Origin: Methylotenera_A sp040387515
Lineage (GTDB): Bacteria > Pseudomonadota > Gammaproteobacteria > Burkholderiales > Methylophilaceae
Direction of reading: 5' to 3'
Assembly: GCA_040387515.1 (NCBI GenBank)
Contig: JAZKDP010000032.1
Coordinates: 1 to 32,177, forward strand
DNA length: 32,177 nt
Shown: positions 24,534 to 31,858 of the stretch, one piece after another
Layout of the letters: the number at the start of each line of letters is the position of its first letter
How positions within the stretch are numbered: the first letter of the stretch is position 1
The notes under the pieces: model-generated
The model's database searches: none
Told to the model about the DNA's origin: nothing
What the model saw: the letters and a program-made list of their open reading frames with translations, nothing else
Made by a program: the position numbers and the translations under genes

Positions 24534-25877
24534 ATGTTAATTACCAATGACACCATTGCCGCCATTGCCACCGCGAGTGGCGCGGGCGGCATTGGCGTTG
24601 TGCGCGTTTCTGGCCCTTTAAGCCAATCCATTGCGACACAAATTCTTGGCGCATGCCCTGCCCCGCGCTATGCGGCATATTTGCCTTTTTACGATGAGCA
24701 TCAACAGTTAATCGACCGCGGTATTGCGATTTACTATCAAAATCCCCATTCTTATACTGGCGAAGATGTATTGGAACTACAAGCACACGGCGGCACTGCG
24801 CTGATGCAGCTACTGTTAGCGCGTTGCATTCAATTGGGCGCGCGCCAAGCCGAACCAGGCGAATTTACCAAACGTGCTTACCTGAATGACAAAATAGATT
24901 TAGCACAAGCTGAAGCGGTTGCAGATGTGATTAATGCTTCAACGGTTGAAGCAGCACGTAGCGCAGTACGATCCTTATCAGGCGAATTTTCAAATAGCAT
25001 TAATTCAGTATTAGCTAAGCTGATTAATTTGCGCATGTATGTAGAAGCTTGTTTGGATTTTCCCGAAGAAGAAATCGATTTTATTAGCCAAGGCAAAGTG
25101 GCTGAAAAATTAGCGGCAATTATTTTTGAATTAAAATCTGTATTTACAAAAGCTAAACAGGGCAGTTTGTTGCGTGAAGGTATGCACATTGTCTTGGTCG
25201 GACAACCCAATGTGGGGAAATCCAGCTTAATGAATCAATTAAGCGGCGAAGAAGTGGCAATTGTTACGCCGATTGCTGGTACAACGCGCGACTCTATAAA
25301 AAGTTTGATACAAATCAATGGTTTACCATTGCATATTATTGATACAGCAGGTTTGCGTGATACTGAAGACGAAGTAGAAAAAATCGGAATTGCTCGCACA
25401 TATCAAGCGCTACAAAACGCGCAGGTCGCATTATTATTAGTAGATGCGGCTCATGGTATTGGGGAAACAGAAAAGATAGTTTTAGACCGCTTGCCGCAAG
25501 GAATTGGTAAAATTTGGGTGCATAATAAAATTGATGCGACTAAGGAGTCTGCAAAAGTCACAGAAATTGCGGGTGAGACGCATATTCACCTGTCCGCTAA
25601 AACGGGTGATGGTATTTCTTTGTTAAAACAGCATTTACTTAATATTGCGGGTTATCAGCAAAATGCTGAAGGTATTTTCATGGCGCGCACGCGACATTTG
25701 AGCGCATTAGCACAAGTAGATGACCACCTAACCACTGCGGCAGAGCAAATTAATGCGGCAGAATTAGTGGCGGAAGAATTAAAGTTAGCGCAAGAAGCGT
25801 TAAGTAGTATTACGGGCGAGTTTACGCCGGATGATTTATTGGGTGAAATATTCAGCAAATTTTGCATCGGTAAATAA
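24534..25877 (+). CDS. mnmE: tRNA uridine-5-carboxymethylaminomethyl modification GTPase MnmE
   Basis: GTPase of 447 residues that works with MnmG to modify U34 of certain tRNAs. The N-terminal folate-binding domain begins DTIAAIATASGAGGIGVVR and has the GEFTKRAYLNDKIDL segment. The G domain has the P-loop GQPNVGKSS (223-231), DTAG (270-273) and NKID (331-334). The C-terminus ends in FCIGK (443-447) with the essential cysteine at 444. It is followed by a terminator, and its partner gene mnmG lies 1.1 kb further, beyond a DUF2853 gene and the parS-bearing gap. Confidence 0.98.
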   Translation: MLITNDTIAAIATASGAGGIGVVRVSGPLSQSIATQILGACPAPRYAAYLPFYDEHQQLIDRGIAIYYQNPHSYTGEDVLELQAHGGTALMQLLLARCIQLGARQAEPGEFTKRAYLNDKIDLAQAEAVADVINASTVEAARSAVRSLSGEFSNSINSVLAKLINLRMYVEACLDFPEEEIDFISQGKVAEKLAAIIFELKSVFTKAKQGSLLREGMHIVLVGQPNVGKSSLMNQLSGEEVAIVTPIAGTTRDSIKSLIQINGLPLHIIDTAGLRDTEDEVEKIGIARTYQALQNAQVALLLVDAAHGIGETEKIVLDRLPQGIGKIWVHNKIDATKESAKVTEIAGETHIHLSAKTGDGISLLKQHLLNIAGYQQNAEGIFMARTRHLSALAQVDDHLTTAAEQINAAELVAEELKLAQEALSSITGEFTPDDLLGEIFSKFCIGK

Positions 25878-25902
25878 ATTAGAAAATAAATTTTGAACAA
25901 AT

Positions 25903-25928
25903 AAAAAGGCGCTTAAAGCGCCTTTTTT
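25903..25928. terminator. mnmE / DUF2853 shared terminator
   Basis: AAAAAGGCGC and GCGCCTTTTT form a 10-bp stem around TTAAA, 25 nt after the mnmE stop and 20 nt beyond the stop of the convergent DUF2853 gene. T-runs on both strands suggest bidirectional action. Confidence 0.92.
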
Positions 25929-25947
25929 AATACAAAAAATACATTAA

Positions 25948-26277
25948 CTATTTAACAAAATTACCTAATAAATTGTATTTTTCCGCTAACAAATAGTAGA
26001 AAACCAAGCGCGATTTCATGCGATCTTCTTTTACTTTTGCACAGATTTCATCAATTGCTGCATCTAATACTGCATCTGAGTGTGTTAAGCCTAGTTTTTT
26101 CTTTAAGAAATTTTCACGTACAGTTTGTTTTTCGGCAGCGTCACCGCAAGAAACATTGCGAGAATCTTGTTTAGATAAAACCAAAGCATACGTTCTTGCC
26201 ATGCCTTGTAAAGCTGCTTCATTGATTGTAGAAGTGTATTTTGCAAGTGTATCTTTGTGTTCTTGAATATCTGCCAT
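25948..26277 (-). CDS. DUF2853 family protein
   Basis: Soluble helical protein of 109 residues. The family pattern is visible: EHKDTLAKYT near the start, YALVLSKQDSRNVSCGDAAEKQTVRENFLKKKLGL in the middle, and EDRMKSRLVFYYLLAEKYN near the end. A structure is known for one family member, but I know of no established function. Of two adjacent ATGs, 26277 has AGGAG at the better distance (6 nt). It is transcribed against mnmE, from a strong promoter at 26444-26472 and behind a leader of about 160 nt with several hairpins. It probably forms a single-gene transcript. Confidence 0.88.
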   Translation of the reverse strand: MADIQEHKDTLAKYTSTINEAALQGMARTYALVLSKQDSRNVSCGDAAEKQTVRENFLKKKLGLTHSDAVLDAAIDEICAKVKEDRMKSRLVFYYLLAEKYNLLGNFVK

Positions 26278-26437
26278 CATTTTCTCCTAAACTATTTGTA
26301 AAGATTCTATCTTAAAGATTATGTCGCAAGGTTAACCGTGCTCTTTAATGATGTTGAGCGGTTAAGATATATTTAACCAGCACATCACAAACGGTTATTG
26401 TGCCCTGCTTAAAATTTAGCGTATTATCATATTCGCC
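26278..26437 (-). promoter_or_regulatory. Structured leader of the DUF2853 gene (possible regulatory RNA)
   Basis: If transcription starts about 7 nt below the -10 at 26444-26449, the leader is about 160 nt. It can form TTAACCG(26332-26338) with CGGTTAA(26359-26365), extended by CTC/GAG, or instead GGTTAA(26360-26365) with TTAACC(26373-26378); the two share one arm and exclude each other. A third small palindrome, ATCTT-T-AAGAT, lies nearer the start codon. I cannot match it to a known riboswitch; a small RNA starting here is also possible. Confidence 0.4.
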
Positions 26438-26443
26438 ACCCCT

Positions 26444-26472
26444 ACTATAGGCGCGTCGTTTGCCGGGGTCAA
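26444..26472 (-). promoter_or_regulatory. Strong minus-strand promoter
   Basis: On the minus strand TTGACC, a spacer of exactly 17 nt, and TATAGT match the sigma-70 consensus at ten of twelve positions. The surrounding DNA is more GC-rich than its neighbours. It reads toward the DUF2853 gene and has a perfect parS 27 nt upstream of its -35 element. Confidence 0.7.
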
Positions 26473-26499
26473 GGGCTCTGCCTGTAAGCAATTGTGAAG

Positions 26500-26515
26500 T
26501 GTTTCACGTGAAACA
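26500..26515. other. parS site, perfect
   Basis: TGTTTCACGTGAAACA, a 16/16 match to the ParB binding site; the symmetry extends one base each side (G...C). It lies between the DUF2853 promoter and mnmG. Confidence 0.95.
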
Positions 26516-26830
26516 CTATGTATTTTTAACTGGATTAACAGGGTATGCCGTTCCCTAATCAATGAATAAAGCTTGGCATGCAACATGTTTGTGATAAGTT
26601 GAAATAGTTAACAGCATTCTACTAGTATCGTTTATAACAACCTCCTGTGGAGGGGGGCTAACTTCACAATATCAAAAATTAAAACTGCTACGTAGCTGAT
26701 TTTAGATGTAATTGCATCGCTTCTGTTTGAGTGCTAATAACAAATTATTTGGCCTTTGTTAGTTGTTAAGCAAAAGCCAAGTCCAAAAATACAGCATTAA
26801 AAACGTTATTAAAAGTAGTTCTAGTTAAGT

Positions 26831-26846
26831 TGTTTCACGTGAAACA
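26831..26846. other. parS site, perfect
   Basis: TGTTTCACGTGAAACA, 16/16, lying 331 nt from the previous copy and 17 nt upstream of the possible mnmG -35 element. Confidence 0.95.
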
Positions 26847-26862
26847 TGCTTAAACGTACACA

Positions 26863-26891
26863 TTGACTGACTACATCTTGCTGTTTTTAAA
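26863..26891 (+). promoter_or_regulatory. Possible mnmG promoter
   Basis: TTGACT, a 17-nt spacer and TTTAAA lie 92 nt before the mnmG start. The -35 is good and the -10 moderate. The nearby parS could let ParB influence it. Confidence 0.4.
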
Positions 26892-26983
26892 TGACTTAAC
26901 GCCCTCTTTGCAGTAAAATCTAATACTTTACACAATTCATGCAAGCTGGATTGTTAACTTATTGAAGTGTAAGTATTATTTAA

Positions 26984-28921
26984 ATGAATTTTCCTGATAT
27001 TTTTGATGTAATTGTTGTTGGTGGCGGTCATGCGGGCACCGAGGCTGCGTTAGCGGCTGCGCGTATGGGGCAAAAAACGCTGCTGTTAAGCCACAATATT
27101 GAAACTTTAGGTCAGATGTCTTGTAACCCAAGCATTGGCGGTATTGGCAAAGGCCATTTGGTAAAAGAGATTGATGCGCTTGGCGGTGTAATGGCACAGG
27201 CAACCGATATTGGCGGCATCCAGTTTCGTATTTTAAACTCATCAAAAGGCCCTGCGGTGCGTGCGACACGCGCGCAGGCTGACCGAATTTTGTACAAAGC
27301 GGCAGTGCGTCACAAATTAGAAAATCAGCCTAATTTATGGTTATTTCAACAGGCGGTTGATGACATTATTTTAGATGGTGAGCGTGCTGCGGGTGTTGTC
27401 ACTCAAATTGGTTTACGTTTTAAATCTAAAAGTGTGGTGTTAACCGCTGGCACGTTTTTAGGTGGCCTAATTCATGTAGGCTTGCAAAATTACAGCGCTG
27501 GTCGCGCCGGTGACCCGCCAGCTATTTCCTTAGCAGCGCGATTGCGTGAAATTGGATTGCCAGCAGGCAGGTTAAAAACTGGTACGCCACCGCGCATAGA
27601 TGGGCGTACGATTGATTATTCTGTGATGCTTGAACAGCCAGGTGATAATCCTGCGCCAGTATTTTCATTTATGGGTAATGTGGCGCAGCATCCGCAGCAA
27701 GTGCCCTGCTGGATTACGCATACCAATGAGCGCACGCATGACATTATTCGCAGTGGTTTAGACCGCTCACCGATGTACACGGGTGTAATTGAGGGTGTCG
27801 GCCCGCGCTATTGCCCAAGTGTGGAAGATAAAATTCACCGCTTTGCTGACAAAGAATCGCACCAAATATTTTTAGAGCCGGAAGGCTTAACTACTAACGA
27901 AATTTATCCAAATGGTATTTCAACCAGTTTGCCATTTGATATTCAGCTTGCCTTGGTTCGCTCAATTAAGGGTTTAGAAAGTGCGCATATTTTGCGCCCA
28001 GGTTATGCGATTGAGTACGATTATTACGATCCGCGTAGCTTGAAATCCAGCTTAGAAACAAAATCCGTACAAGGTTTATTTTTTGCCGGACAAATTAATG
28101 GTACTACTGGATATGAAGAGGCCGCTGCGCAAGGTTTGCTAGCAGGCGCAAACGCGGCCTTATACGTGCAAGGCAAAGAAAGCTGGTGCCCTGCTCGCGA
28201 TGAGGCATATTTGGGTGTGTTGGTGGACGACTTAATAACTACTGGCGTAACAGAGCCGTATCGCATGTTTACTTCGCGCGCGGAATATCGTTTGCAATTG
28301 AGGGAAGATAACGCTGATATGCGCTTAACTGCCAAAGGCCGCGAATTAGGTTTGGTGGACGATGCGCGTTGGGAAGCGTTTGAGGAAAAGCTAGAAGCCG
28401 TATCGCGCGAACAAGAGCGTTTGAGAAAAACTTTTGTGCAAGTGGCAACAGATGATGTTTCACGTGAAACACAAGCTACGATTTTGGGCAAACCTTTAGA
28501 ACACGAATATAGTTTATTTGAATTGTTACGCCGCCCAGAAGTGAGCTACGAAGGCATGTTGAGTTTAGGCGAATTAGGTATGGGTGAGTTTGGGCTGGGT
28601 GAATTGGACCCAGCAGTGCGTGAGCAAGTGGAAATTTCTGCTAAATATCAAGGTTATATTACGCGCCAGCAGGAAGAAATTGCCAAACAAAAAGGCAGTG
28701 AAAACATCAAATTAATGGATTTAGATTATGCGGATGTGCATGGTTTAAGTATCGAGGCGCGGCAAAAGTTAATGCAACATAAACCGGAAACGATAGGTCA
28801 AGCTGGACGTATTTCAGGCATAACGCCAGCTACCATATCTTTACTGTTGGTCTATTTAAAACGCAAATACAAAAAACAGGCTAGCCAAACTAATATTAGC
28901 AGCGATACCCACGCGGCATGA
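26984..28921 (+). CDS. mnmG: tRNA uridine-5-carboxymethylaminomethyl modification enzyme MnmG (GidA)
   Basis: FAD enzyme of 645 residues, partner of MnmE in modifying wobble uridine of tRNAs. The dinucleotide motif GGGHAG (13-18) and the signatures SCNPSIGGIGKGHLVKEIDALGG (46-68), GRLKTGTPPRIDG and GQINGTTGYEEAAAQGL are all present; the C-terminal helical domain ends in RISGITPATISLLLVYLKR. Two oddities: a parS site is embedded in codons 492-497 (VSRET), and three 5-residue units G-x-G-E-L/F at 527-541 make a short insertion. No ribosome site precedes the start. It overlaps rsmG by 4 nt and heads the rightward mnmG-rsmG-parAB group. Confidence 0.98.
   Translation: MNFPDIFDVIVVGGGHAGTEAALAAARMGQKTLLLSHNIETLGQMSCNPSIGGIGKGHLVKEIDALGGVMAQATDIGGIQFRILNSSKGPAVRATRAQADRILYKAAVRHKLENQPNLWLFQQAVDDIILDGERAAGVVTQIGLRFKSKSVVLTAGTFLGGLIHVGLQNYSAGRAGDPPAISLAARLREIGLPAGRLKTGTPPRIDGRTIDYSVMLEQPGDNPAPVFSFMGNVAQHPQQVPCWITHTNERTHDIIRSGLDRSPMYTGVIEGVGPRYCPSVEDKIHRFADKESHQIFLEPEGLTTNEIYPNGISTSLPFDIQLALVRSIKGLESAHILRPGYAIEYDYYDPRSLKSSLETKSVQGLFFAGQINGTTGYEEAAAQGLLAGANAALYVQGKESWCPARDEAYLGVLVDDLITTGVTEPYRMFTSRAEYRLQLREDNADMRLTAKGRELGLVDDARWEAFEEKLEAVSREQERLRKTFVQVATDDVSRETQATILGKPLEHEYSLFELLRRPEVSYEGMLSLGELGMGEFGLGELDPAVREQVEISAKYQGYITRQQEEIAKQKGSENIKLMDLDYADVHGLSIEARQKLMQHKPETIGQAGRISGITPATISLLLVYLKRKYKKQASQTNISSDTHAA
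28456..28471. other. parS site, perfect, inside mnmG
   Basis: TGTTTCACGTGAAACA, 16/16, read in the mnmG frame as part of DVSRET. It lies about 1.1 kb before parA. Confidence 0.95.
28562..28606 (+). repeat. Three 15-nt tandem units within mnmG
   Basis: Three in-frame 15-nt units encode SLGEL, GMGEF and GLGEL (codons 527-541). They lie between the conserved LLRRPEVSYE and LDPAVREQVEI segments, where most MnmG proteins are shorter by my recollection, so this looks like a local repeat expansion kept in frame. Confidence 0.6.
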
Positions 28922-29553
28922 GTCAAGCCGAATTGTTGGCACAAGGTATCGCAAGCATGGGCTTGTCTCTATCAGTTGAGGCGCAAGAAAAATTGCTGGC
29001 TTACTTAAGTTTGTTGCACAAATGGAATAAAGTGTACAACCTGACAGCAGTGCGCGATCCGTTGGAAATGGTGACTTTGCATTTGTTGGATAGCTTCAGT
29101 GTGTTGCCGTATGTAAATAGCAAAAATATATTGGATGTGGGCAGTGGCGGCGGTTTGCCAGGGGTTGTGTTGGCGATATGCAAACCAGAGTTACAAGTGA
29201 CCACGATTGATACGGTGCAAAAGAAGGCGATTTTTATGCGCCAAGTAAAAGGTGAGCTGGGCCTAGACAATTTAAGCGTAATACATGCGCGGGTGGAAAA
29301 CTTCCAACCAAGTGAGCCATTTGAATTGGTGATATCAAGAGCGTTTTCAGAAATCGCTTTGTTTATTCAGTTAACCAAGCATTTGATTGCAGAAAATGGA
29401 CAGTGGCTTGCTATGAAAGGTGTGGTGCCGGTTGGTGAATTAGAAGGCCTGTCTATGCAAGCAAACAATATTATTCCGTTGAAAGTTGCGGGTTTGGATG
29501 CGGAGCGGCATTTGGTCGTATTTAAAAACATGCCTCAAAATGCCGTGTTATAG
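28918..29553 (+). CDS. rsmG: 16S rRNA (guanine-N7) methyltransferase RsmG (GidB)
   Basis: S-adenosylmethionine-dependent methyltransferase of 211 residues that modifies G527 of 16S rRNA (E. coli numbering). Helical N-terminus with LSLLHKWNKVYNLTAVRDP, the cofactor loop ILDVGSGGGLPGVVLA (71-86), and later VISRAFSEI and LAMKGVVP, all standard for the family. The start ATG overlaps the mnmG stop (ATGA), giving translational coupling. mnmG-rsmG-parA-parB is the common gammaproteobacterial and betaproteobacterial order. Confidence 0.97.
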   Translation: MSQAELLAQGIASMGLSLSVEAQEKLLAYLSLLHKWNKVYNLTAVRDPLEMVTLHLLDSFSVLPYVNSKNILDVGSGGGLPGVVLAICKPELQVTTIDTVQKKAIFMRQVKGELGLDNLSVIHARVENFQPSEPFELVISRAFSEIALFIQLTKHLIAENGQWLAMKGVVPVGELEGLSMQANNIIPLKVAGLDAERHLVVFKNMPQNAVL

Positions 29554-29605
29554 GAAATGCAGTATTTAAGAATAGTCAAAACATAGAATACTTAAAGAAT
29601 AATTC

Positions 29606-30409
29606 ATGAAAATATTAGCGATTACCAATCAAAAAGGTGGTGTGGGTAAAACCACTACTTGCGTGAATTTGGCTGCCAGTTTAGCGGCGAATAAGCAAAA
29701 GGTGTTGCTGGTAGATTTAGACCCGCAAGGCAATGCCAGCACGGGTAGTGGTATTGATAAAGCACATCTTAAGCACAGTATTTATCATGTGCTAATTGGC
29801 GAAAAAACATTAAGAGAAGTGATTGTTAAAAGCGAAAAAGGCGGTTTTGATATTGCGCCATCTAACCGCGAATTGGCTGGTGCAGAGGTTGAGTTGGTGA
29901 ATGAATTGGCGCGTGAAATGCGTTTAAAACAAGCCATTTCGGCGATTTCTGACTACGATTATGTACTGCTCGATTGCCCCCCTGCCCTCAATTTGGTCAC
30001 TGTTAATGCATTAACAGCAGCTGATACGGTGATGATTCCGATGCAATGTGAATATTATGCGTTGGAAGGGTTGTCGGATTTGGTGAATACGATTAAAAAA
30101 GTACGGGCGCATTTAAACCCAAAATTAGAAATAGAGGGTTTATTACGCACCATGTTTGATAATCGCAATATGCTGGCAAATCAAGTATCGGCGCAGTTGG
30201 TCAGCCATTTTGGCGATAAGGTCTACAAAACGGTGATACCACGCAATATTCGTTTGGCCGAAGCGCCAAGCTATGGTTTGCCTGTATTGATGTATGACAA
30301 GTCTTCTAAGGGCGCTGTTGCTTATTTGGATTTGGCTAAGGAAATTATTCATAAAAATCAAAGTGTTAAAGAGTCTGCAACGCAGTTAAAGGGTGTGGTG
30401 AATGGTTAA
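29606..30409 (+). CDS. parA: Chromosome partitioning ATPase ParA (Soj)
   Basis: Deviant Walker ATPase of 267 residues that moves or positions ParB-parS complexes along the nucleoid. The Walker A motif KGGVGKTTT with its signature lysine is at 10-18, the second motif VDLDPQGNAS at 36-45, and YVLLDCPPAL is the Walker B strand. The absence of an N-terminal DNA-binding domain marks it as the chromosomal (type Ib-like) form rather than plasmid P1 type. It starts 52 nt after rsmG and overlaps parB by 8 nt. Confidence 0.97.
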   Translation: MKILAITNQKGGVGKTTTCVNLAASLAANKQKVLLVDLDPQGNASTGSGIDKAHLKHSIYHVLIGEKTLREVIVKSEKGGFDIAPSNRELAGAEVELVNELAREMRLKQAISAISDYDYVLLDCPPALNLVTVNALTAADTVMIPMQCEYYALEGLSDLVNTIKKVRAHLNPKLEIEGLLRTMFDNRNMLANQVSAQLVSHFGDKVYKTVIPRNIRLAEAPSYGLPVLMYDKSSKGAVAYLDLAKEIIHKNQSVKESATQLKGVVNG

Positions 30410-31253
30410 ACTAAAAGGTTTGGGACGTGGATTAGACGCGCTATTGTCAAATGATAGTGAAGAGCTCGCACGTGGCGATGCGTTGATGATGTTGAGTGTG
30501 AGCCAATTGCAGCCAGGTAAGTATCAACCACGTTCGTATATGGATGATGCCGCATTGCAAACCTTGGCTGATTCGATTCGCAATCAAGGCATTATGCAAC
30601 CAATTTTGGTGCGGAACGTAGGCGCGGATCAATACGAAATTATCGCAGGTGAGCGGCGTTGGCGCGCTTCGCAATTAGCTGGTTTGTCTGAGGTGCCTGT
30701 ACTAGTGCGCGAAATCGCAGATGAATCTGCCCTAGCGATGGCGCTGATTGAGAATATTCAGCGTGAAAATTTAAATCCATTAGAAGAAGCGCAAGGCATT
30801 AAGCGTTTAATTGATGAGTTTGCCATGACGCACGAGAAAGCCGCTTCTGCAGTTGGGCGATCACGCGCAGCGGTATCCAATTTGCTACGTTTATTAACAT
30901 TAAGTGCTCCGGTGCAAGCCATGTTAATGCGCAATAAGTTGGATATGGGACATGCCAGAGCATTAATCGGCTTGGATGCAGCGCAACAAATTATGCTGGC
31001 AAATAAAGTTGTGCAGCAAAATTTATCGGTGCGTGATGTTGAAAATTTGGTTAAAAAATTAACTGAAACTGACAGCGTTAAAACACAGAAAACTACGGTC
31101 AATCATGACGTTTTAACTCTGCAAAACACATTAAGTGAAAAAATTGGTGCCAGCGTGAATATTTCTGCAAAAGAAAATGGCTCGGGCATGCTTAAAATTA
31201 GCTACAGCAATTTAGATCAGTTAGATGACATTATTAGTAAAATGATGCGCTAA
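30402..31253 (+). CDS. parB: Chromosome partitioning protein ParB (Spo0J)
   Basis: ParB of 283 residues, a CTP-dependent clamp that loads at parS and spreads on DNA. The N-terminus has the ParA-stimulating segment KLKGLGRGLDALL (3-15). The CTPase region includes GERRWRAS (83-90) and ALIENIQRENLNPLEEA, followed by the helix-turn-helix (KAASAVGRSRAAVSNLLRLL) and a C-terminal dimer domain ending LDQLDDIISKMMR. Start overlaps parA by 8 nt. At least four parS sites lie upstream within this window, so the system is complete. Confidence 0.97.
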   Translation: MVKLKGLGRGLDALLSNDSEELARGDALMMLSVSQLQPGKYQPRSYMDDAALQTLADSIRNQGIMQPILVRNVGADQYEIIAGERRWRASQLAGLSEVPVLVREIADESALAMALIENIQRENLNPLEEAQGIKRLIDEFAMTHEKAASAVGRSRAAVSNLLRLLTLSAPVQAMLMRNKLDMGHARALIGLDAAQQIMLANKVVQQNLSVRDVENLVKKLTETDSVKTQKTTVNHDVLTLQNTLSEKIGASVNISAKENGSGMLKISYSNLDQLDDIISKMMR

Positions 31254-31254
31254 G

Positions 31255-31275
31255 TGTTTCATTTTGCGTGAAACT
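31255..31275. other. Split parS-like sequence after parB
   Basis: TGTTTCA, five extra bases TTTTG, then CGTGAAACT. Removing the five bases leaves exactly the parS variant found between dnaN and gyrB. It begins 2 nt after the parB stop codon. It may be a parS broken by a 5-bp insertion; it can also fold as a 6-bp hairpin (GTTTCA/TGAAAC) and might help end the parAB transcript. Confidence 0.5.
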
Positions 31276-31331
31276 TATTACAATACTTGCACTTACTGCT
31301 TGACTAAAAACACGTAATAATTCAAAATCGC

Positions 31332-31370
31332 GGACTTTGCTAATAAGTCCATTTCAATCAAACTGAAATG
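31332..31370 (+). repeat. Two tandem hairpins before atpI
   Basis: GGACTT (31332-31337) pairs with AAGTCC (31345-31350), and CATTTCA (31350-31356) pairs with TGAAATG (31364-31370). Both stems are perfect and both loops are 7 nt. The second ends 14 nt before the atpI start. They lie in the probable leader of the ATP synthase operon; no T-run follows, so they are not ordinary terminators. Confidence 0.5.
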
Positions 31371-31384
31371 ACAAGAAAACGGAA

Positions 31385-31795
31385 ATGACAGAAGAGCAAA
31401 ATTCAAAGTCAGGCTTAACAACAAGCAGCAATAAAGTATTTGGCAAAATGTTGCAGTGGCAATTAAGTGCGACTGCCGTAGTGGTGGTAATTGCGTTGAT
31501 TGTTTCAGGTTTGCATGCGGGCATTTCTGCCTTGGCAGGTGGATTGTCAGTAACAGTCGGTGCTTTTTTCGCTTCTAAAATCGCACAACGTAGTAGTAAA
31601 GAAGCCGCAACGGTATTGGTTAATCTGCTAAAAGCAGAGGCAGTCAAAATTATCATTATTGTTGTGCTGCTATTTATTACGTTTAAGGTTTACAAGCAGT
31701 TAGTGCCATTTGCGCTGATTGCAGGTTTGGCTGCTGCTGCCCTGTTTTCTGGTGCTGCGATGAGTAAGCTGGATAAAACAGAATTAGAAATATAG
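31385..31795 (+). CDS. atpI: ATP synthase subunit I
   Basis: Small membrane protein of 136 residues, the usual first gene of the atp operon, thought to help assemble the c-ring. Four hydrophobic segments are visible (about 31-46, 48-66, 87-104 and 108-127) after a polar, Ser/Thr-rich N-terminus. Sequence conservation in this family is low, so the call rests on membrane layout and on atpB following 63 nt downstream. GGA lies 4 nt before the start, a weak ribosome site. Confidence 0.88.
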   Translation: MTEEQNSKSGLTTSSNKVFGKMLQWQLSATAVVVVIALIVSGLHAGISALAGGLSVTVGAFFASKIAQRSSKEAATVLVNLLKAEAVKIIIIVVLLFITFKVYKQLVPFALIAGLAAAALFSGAAMSKLDKTELEI

Positions 31796-31831
31796 AAATT
31801 TTATATTTTAAATAAGTAACTTTTAATAGGC

Positions 31832-31845
31832 GCCTCTTACGAGGC
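31832..31845 (+). repeat. Small hairpin in the atpI-atpB spacer
   Basis: GCCTC-TTAC-GAGGC forms a 5-bp stem 13 nt before the atpB start. It could affect ribosome access or mRNA processing; its meaning is unknown. Confidence 0.4.
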
Positions 31846-31858
31846 AATTCGGATTGAT

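Larger units (their letters stand above)
26473..26983. other. Gene-free stretch with two parS sites upstream of mnmG
   Basis: About 510 nt with no credible reading frame on either strand. It contains two perfect parS sites (26500 and 26831), a small GC-rich hairpin CCTCC-TGT-GGAGG at 26641-26653 and a possible mnmG promoter. No DnaA box was found, so the E. coli-like placement of oriC beside mnmG is not supported here. Confidence 0.6.

Noticed and set aside
26440..26480. Possible tRNA or small stable RNA gene in the GC-rich island
   Set aside because: A GGTCAAGGGCTC segment recalls a T-arm, but no acceptor stem or anticodon arm can be formed; the island is better read as a minus-strand promoter.
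26641..26657. CCTCC-TGT-GGAGG hairpin with G-run
   Set aside because: Only five pairs, no T-run on either strand and no neighbouring transcript it would serve; noted as structure without meaning.
26473..26983. oriC upstream of mnmG, as in E. coli
   Set aside because: No DnaA box (perfect or convincing near match) and no AT-rich unwinding stretch comparable to the dnaA-dnaN gap; parS sites explain the obvious repeats.
28024..28491. 155-codon antisense frame within mnmG
   Set aside because: It mirrors the mnmG codon pattern, has a composition unlike a real protein (Ser/Cys-rich) and no start signal.
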